A DNA stretch of 64,000 nt from Microbacterium sp. A20 (GTDB lineage: Bacteria; Actinomycetota; Actinomycetes; Actinomycetales; Microbacteriaceae), in NCBI RefSeq assembly GCF_004794515.1, contig NZ_SSDF01000074.1, positions 124,001 through 188,000 of the forward strand, in the 5' to 3' direction. Of this stretch, positions 60,551 to 64,000 are shown piece after piece. Both the position numbers and the translations under genes were made by a program. The notes beneath the pieces are model-generated. The model did no database searches, was not told where the DNA came from, and saw only the letters and a list, made by a program, of their open reading frames with translations. Each line of letters starts with the position of its first letter. The first letter of the stretch is position 1.

Positions 60551-62493
60551 CCTCCGTCGACATCGACTACTACCGCGCCTTCGACGACAACGACGACTGC
60601 GGCATCACCGAGCGCGAGGTCCTCGGTCGCGGCCGCGACCTCCAGCAGTTTGACGACTCCACTGTGGCCTTGGCGGAAACCCGCGTCCGGCAGTCCGGCA
60701 TCCTCGAGCAACTCGACCGTTGGGCCGCTGAAGATGCCAACCGCGACGGTATGGGCGGACGACCCGCGATGATCTCCTACCGCGCCCTGCTCACCGCCCT
60801 CCTTCTTCTTGCTCAGGAAGGGGCCCCGCTCCACATCCGGCGTGCCGCGTACGTTCTTCAGCACAGGCTCTCCACGAAGTCCAGCGACCTCCTCGACCTG
60901 CCCGAGACGCCCACGAGCTTTGCGACCCATGTCGCCACAACGAAGCGCTGGTACACGAACACGATTCGCGCGTTCCACCGAATGAAGACCCTGATGGACC
61001 CCTACCCGCAGGAGCTCTACACTGCCAAGACCCACGCTCAGATCCAGGAGATCCTCCGCAATCACGACGCAGAGCGTGCAGAGAAGTACAAGGCGCGTCT
61101 GGACGAGTACACCCGCCTGTTCATCCGTATGACGTTCATGCTCCAGCCGCGAGATGTGCGTCGGGCCTCGAAGCAGCTGGATCTCTCCTTCGACCAGACC
61201 TACATCGGCACACCCACCACCAAGGGGTACAGCCGCAAGCACCTCGCGAGCAAGGTCAAGGCTGAGAAGGGAGCCGATTTCGGCGAGGTCTCCCCTGGCC
61301 CCGTTGACGCCTTCGCCGGGTGGCACGTCAAGAGCGGCAAAGCTGAGCGCGTCGACAACCAGAAGGGCGAGGTCGACCAGACCGCACCTGAACGTGGGAA
61401 GTCGGCGGACTACGACTGGGGATGGGTGGCGAACCTGGCCGTTCGCGTCGACGCCGAGCAGCCCAGCTCAAAGCGGTTCCCGAGCCTCGTGGTCGCCGCG
61501 TCGCTCAGCATCCCGAACATGGAGGTCGCCGAAGAAGCCGCGCACCTCCTCGAAGCCGCGGCGATGCTCGACCTCGCCCCTGGTGTCGCCGACGCCGACA
61601 AGCAATACTGGGCCAACGCCAAGCCCTTCCGACTCCTGAAGCCGGCATTGAAGACCGGGTTCACTCCGTCCACGGACTACCGATCCGACCGCGTCGGAGT
61701 CAAGGGTGGCCAGCACGGCGCCTTGTTCGTCGAAGGCGACGCGTACTGCCCGAGCACGCCGAAGCCCCTCCTGAACGCCACACCGGATCGTCTCGGCGAC
61801 GTGATCGACGTCGCAACGCACCGAGCCCGAATCGAAGAGCGGAAGGCCTTCCAGCTGCACGTCAAGGACAAGGCGAAGACGCCTGACGGAAAGGTAATGC
61901 TGCGCTGCCCAGCCCTCGGCCCAAGTCCGACCGTCGTCTGCCCTCTCCGCGAGATGATGCTCAGCGCGGCCAAGAAGGCCCGCCCCGAGGTCGAGCCCGA
62001 GACGCTGGAAGAAGAGTTCCTCGACACCATCTGCAAGAAGCACTCGGCCGCGTTCGACCTCACTGAGATGCAGGCCCCGCAGCAGGCCTTCGACTACGGC
62101 ACCGAAGAGTGGGAGACCTTCCACGACCACGCCCGCAACACCGTCGAGTCCGGAAACCATCACCTCAAGGCATCAGGCGACGCAGACATCGAAACCGCCG
62201 GTCGCCGCCGCGTCCGCGGAATCGCCGCCGCACAGATCCTCGTCACACTCCTCATCGCGGCCCACAACATCCGGAAGATCGCAGCCTTCTTCAGCGACCG
62301 AGAGATCGAACGAGCGCGCACGACTCCACGTGTCCACACCATCCGCCGCCGCGACCGCGTCTGGGCCAATCGCTACACGAAGACCACAGGCAACGGCGAC
62401 CTCAGTATCCCCCGAGGCGGTCGAGCATCGTCGCTGACGAACACACCGCCCGGCCAACCGGGCGAGCTCGCGTTGACACCGATGCGAACCTGA
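60547..62493 (+). CDS. DDE-transposase-like protein of the recombination module
   Basis: A 648-aa protein with features of a DDE/RNase H-fold transposase: LDLSFDQTYIGTPTT (Asp216), GVADADKQYWANAKP (Asp349 or 351) and ARNTVESGNHHLKASGD (Glu534), followed by a helix rich in Arg and Ile (RRRVRGIAAAQILVTLLIAAHNIRK). An N-terminal helical region resembles a DNA-binding domain (PAMISYRALLTALLLLAQEG), and a Cys-containing insert (LRCPALGPSPTVVCPL) lies between the second Asp and the Glu. ATGA coupling to recombinase 2 suggests the three proteins work together. No terminal inverted repeats flank this gene alone. Confidence 0.6.
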   Translation: MTSVDIDYYRAFDDNDDCGITEREVLGRGRDLQQFDDSTVALAETRVRQSGILEQLDRWAAEDANRDGMGGRPAMISYRALLTALLLLAQEGAPLHIRRAAYVLQHRLSTKSSDLLDLPETPTSFATHVATTKRWYTNTIRAFHRMKTLMDPYPQELYTAKTHAQIQEILRNHDAERAEKYKARLDEYTRLFIRMTFMLQPRDVRRASKQLDLSFDQTYIGTPTTKGYSRKHLASKVKAEKGADFGEVSPGPVDAFAGWHVKSGKAERVDNQKGEVDQTAPERGKSADYDWGWVANLAVRVDAEQPSSKRFPSLVVAASLSIPNMEVAEEAAHLLEAAAMLDLAPGVADADKQYWANAKPFRLLKPALKTGFTPSTDYRSDRVGVKGGQHGALFVEGDAYCPSTPKPLLNATPDRLGDVIDVATHRARIEERKAFQLHVKDKAKTPDGKVMLRCPALGPSPTVVCPLREMMLSAAKKARPEVEPETLEEEFLDTICKKHSAAFDLTEMQAPQQAFDYGTEEWETFHDHARNTVESGNHHLKASGDADIETAGRRRVRGIAAAQILVTLLIAAHNIRKIAAFFSDREIERARTTPRVHTIRRRDRVWANRYTKTTGNGDLSIPRGGRASSLTNTPPGQPGELALTPMRT

Positions 62494-62561
62494 GCGACTC
62501 CGCTCACTTACGACGCCCGCCGGCGGCACGCCCGGCACGCTCCCCGCTACAAAGGACATTC

Positions 62562-62588
62562 GAACGCGCCCGAAAACCGGGCGCGTTC
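62562..62588. terminator. Intrinsic terminator after the recombination module
   Basis: GAACGCGCCCG and CGGGCGCGTTC form an 11-bp perfect stem with a five-base loop (AAAAC), 68 bases after the DDE-like gene, followed by a TCTTC tract. Confidence 0.7.
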
Positions 62589-62654
62589 GTGTCTTCACGA
62601 CCGGAACCGCTGGATCGGGCGTACGCAGATCAAGATCTGACGCCGCAGAAACGA

Positions 62655-62697
62655 AAAAGGGAAGGGCACCTGCTCCAAGCAGGTGCCCTTCCCTTTT
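62655..62697. terminator. 20-bp perfect hairpin downstream of tRNA-Pro
   Basis: AAAAGGGAAGGGCACCTGCT and AGCAGGTGCCCTTCCCTTTT pair without mismatch around a three-base loop. It is the likely terminator of the minus-strand tRNA-Pro gene and can stop plus-strand transcripts too. A related hairpin lies inside the island at 43588-43630. Confidence 0.8.
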
Positions 62698-62735
62698 CTC
62701 TCGCTGTTCTGCAATCAGTATTGCCAACAGCCCTC

Positions 62736-62812
<77 letters not shown>

Positions 62813-62920
62813 TTGTTCTGCACTCTCGCGCAGGCAACTCCCCTATCTTAGCCGCATCTCGACCCCCTCCGCGAACCGAGCCGTTGCGGGTTGTCGGATG
62901 CCGCGCGTAGCCTCCCGTGC

Positions 62921-63505
62921 ATGGTGACGATCACGACCGAGGTGGCGACGACGGCTCGCTGGGACGATGTGCAGCATGCTCTCACCGGAGGTGGCGACGG
63001 CGCGAGCTGCCAGTGCATCTGGCCGGTGCTGAGCAACAAGGACTGGAACACGACCACGACTCCGCAGCGCATCGAGATGTTCCGCGCCGAGATCGACGAG
63101 GGGCCACCGCCCGGGATCATCGCCTACGTCGACGGCGATGCCGCCGGCTGGATCCGGATCGGGCCGCGCACCCGCCAGGCGCGCATCCCGCGAACGCGCA
63201 TCATCGCCGCGGCGACCACCGAGCCGTTCGATGACGAGTCGGTCTGGGCGGTCACGTGCTTCGTCGTGCGGCGCGAGCACCGCGGTGCCGGGCTGAACCG
63301 GGCCCTCCTGGAAGCCGCCGTCGACTACGCCCGCGAATCCGGAGCGCGACTGATCGAGGGGTACCCGGTCGATACCCGCGGCGAGAAGCAGCGATCCAAC
63401 GATCTGTTCCATGGCACGCTCGGCACGTTCCTCGCAGCCGGCTTCATCGAGAAGACCGAGCTCAAGCCGGGGCGCACCCTCGTCGCCCTCGAACTGGCCC
63501 CATGA
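62921..63505 (+). CDS. GNAT-family N-acetyltransferase
   Basis: A 194-aa acetyltransferase. The coenzyme A-binding motif is seen in VTCFVVRREHRGAGLNRALLEAAVDYARESGA (V then R-x-x-G-A/G; read as overlapping short pieces), and GLGTFLAAGFIE-type residues GTFLAAGFIEKTEL complete the fold. An N-terminal Cys-containing segment (ASCQCIWPVLSNKDW) is typical of one subgroup. The substrate is unknown. ATG 62921 starts the conserved N-terminus; the open frame begins ten codons earlier but without support. First core gene after the tRNA. Confidence 0.85.
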   Translation: MVTITTEVATTARWDDVQHALTGGGDGASCQCIWPVLSNKDWNTTTTPQRIEMFRAEIDEGPPPGIIAYVDGDAAGWIRIGPRTRQARIPRTRIIAAATTEPFDDESVWAVTCFVVRREHRGAGLNRALLEAAVDYARESGARLIEGYPVDTRGEKQRSNDLFHGTLGTFLAAGFIEKTELKPGRTLVALELAP

Positions 63506-63539
63506 TCGGGCCACGCCCCCGAGCCGCTAGCGTGAAGGC

Positions 63540-63995
63540 ATGAGCGACGCGAGCCCGACCATCGACGATCCCGAACTCGGCACCTTCACCCGCGCCACAT
63601 CCGAGCTCACCGACGGCTCGGTGCTCACGCACGACTGGTTCGTCGGCACGGTCTCGGTCGAGGGAGCGGAGATCGAGCTCATGCTCGAGGGCCAGACTCC
63701 CGACGACGTGGCGCCGCTGCTCCCCCGCATGCGCGACGTCGTCAAGCGGCTGCACATGCTGCGGCGGATCGCGACCGACGCCGTCGTCACGAACTTCAAC
63801 ACCGGCGAACCCGAGCGGCAGGACCTCGACGACGCCGCCTCCGATCTCGCCCTCGAAGCGATCGAGGTGACCCCCGACGGCACCGTCGTCCTGCACCTGA
63901 CCGACACCTGCGGCGAGCACTTCCCCGAGGGTTACTGGCCGGCCGTGCACCTGGGCATCGACGACGCCGTCCAGCAGGTCACCGTCGAATCCTGA
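63540..63995 (+). CDS. DUF2004-like protein
   Basis: A 151-aa acidic soluble protein. HDWFVGTVSVEGAEIELMLEG and TDTCGEHFPEGYWPAVHLGID follow the pattern of the DUF2004 family, whose function is not established. ATG 63540 is the first codon of the conserved N-terminus; the stop is at 63993-63995, so the gene is complete in the window. It lies 34 bases after the acetyltransferase gene and may be co-transcribed. Confidence 0.75.
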   Translation: MSDASPTIDDPELGTFTRATSELTDGSVLTHDWFVGTVSVEGAEIELMLEGQTPDDVAPLLPRMRDVVKRLHMLRRIATDAVVTNFNTGEPERQDLDDAASDLALEAIEVTPDGTVVLHLTDTCGEHFPEGYWPAVHLGIDDAVQQVTVES

Positions 63996-64000
63996 CCCCG

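Overview
The window is high-GC DNA from an actinobacterium. The gene content points to Microbacteriaceae, most likely Microbacterium or a close relative: a FHA/MerR/ParA cluster next to pyruvate carboxylase, the three-gene mutasome imuA'-imuB-dnaE2, a rifamycin-associated element in front of helR, GTG starts and probable leaderless mRNAs. The genus is an inference from gene content.

Bases 1-27,000 are mostly core chromosome. In order they hold: the 5' end of an unidentified gene; pyruvate carboxylase; a ParA-like ATPase; two MerR-type regulators, one FtsR-like, with a GarA/OdhI-type FHA protein; a CopC-like surface protein; dihydrolipoyl dehydrogenase; a three-gene type III polyketide operon (synthase, methyltransferase, FAD hydroxylase) laid out like alkylresorcinol/quinone operons; a CYTH protein; a prepilin-peptidase-like protein; the mutasome; a structured gene-free segment that may be a small RNA (19.5-19.67 kb); an FMN reductase; HelR behind its rifamycin-associated element; a HerA-like ATPase; and a ketopantoate-reductase-like enzyme.

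Bases 27,000-40,500 are a catabolic accessory region. A LacI-type regulator is divergent from an operon for hexuronate or L-gulonate breakdown: UxuB-like and RspB-like dehydrogenases, an MHS-type transporter, D-mannonate dehydratase and KDPG aldolase. A TetR regulator with two identical candidate operators then separates an amidohydrolase/esterase/FAD-oxidase operon from a SoxA-like flavoprotein. An aldo/keto reductase with a MerR-type promoter follows.

Bases 40,500-62,740 are a genomic island ending at a tRNA-Pro(GGG) gene. It carries a dense set of apparent anti-phage systems: a Septu-type PtuA/PtuB pair; a compact HNH/unknown/nucleotidyltransferase operon; a TIR-domain protein; a nuclease-STAND NTPase; and a four-gene coupled operon of an unknown protein, an HTH-ImmA metallopeptidase, an OLD/TOPRIM nuclease whose ATPase motifs are degenerate, and a UvrD-like helicase (Gabija-like but different). 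It also has a frameshifted metallophosphoesterase, two antitoxin-like small proteins, and at its tRNA end a recombination module of two tyrosine-recombinase-like proteins plus a DDE-transposase-like protein. That module and the four-gene operon are the best candidates for undescribed systems. Core chromosome (tRNA-Pro, GNAT, DUF2004-like) resumes after 62.7 kb.
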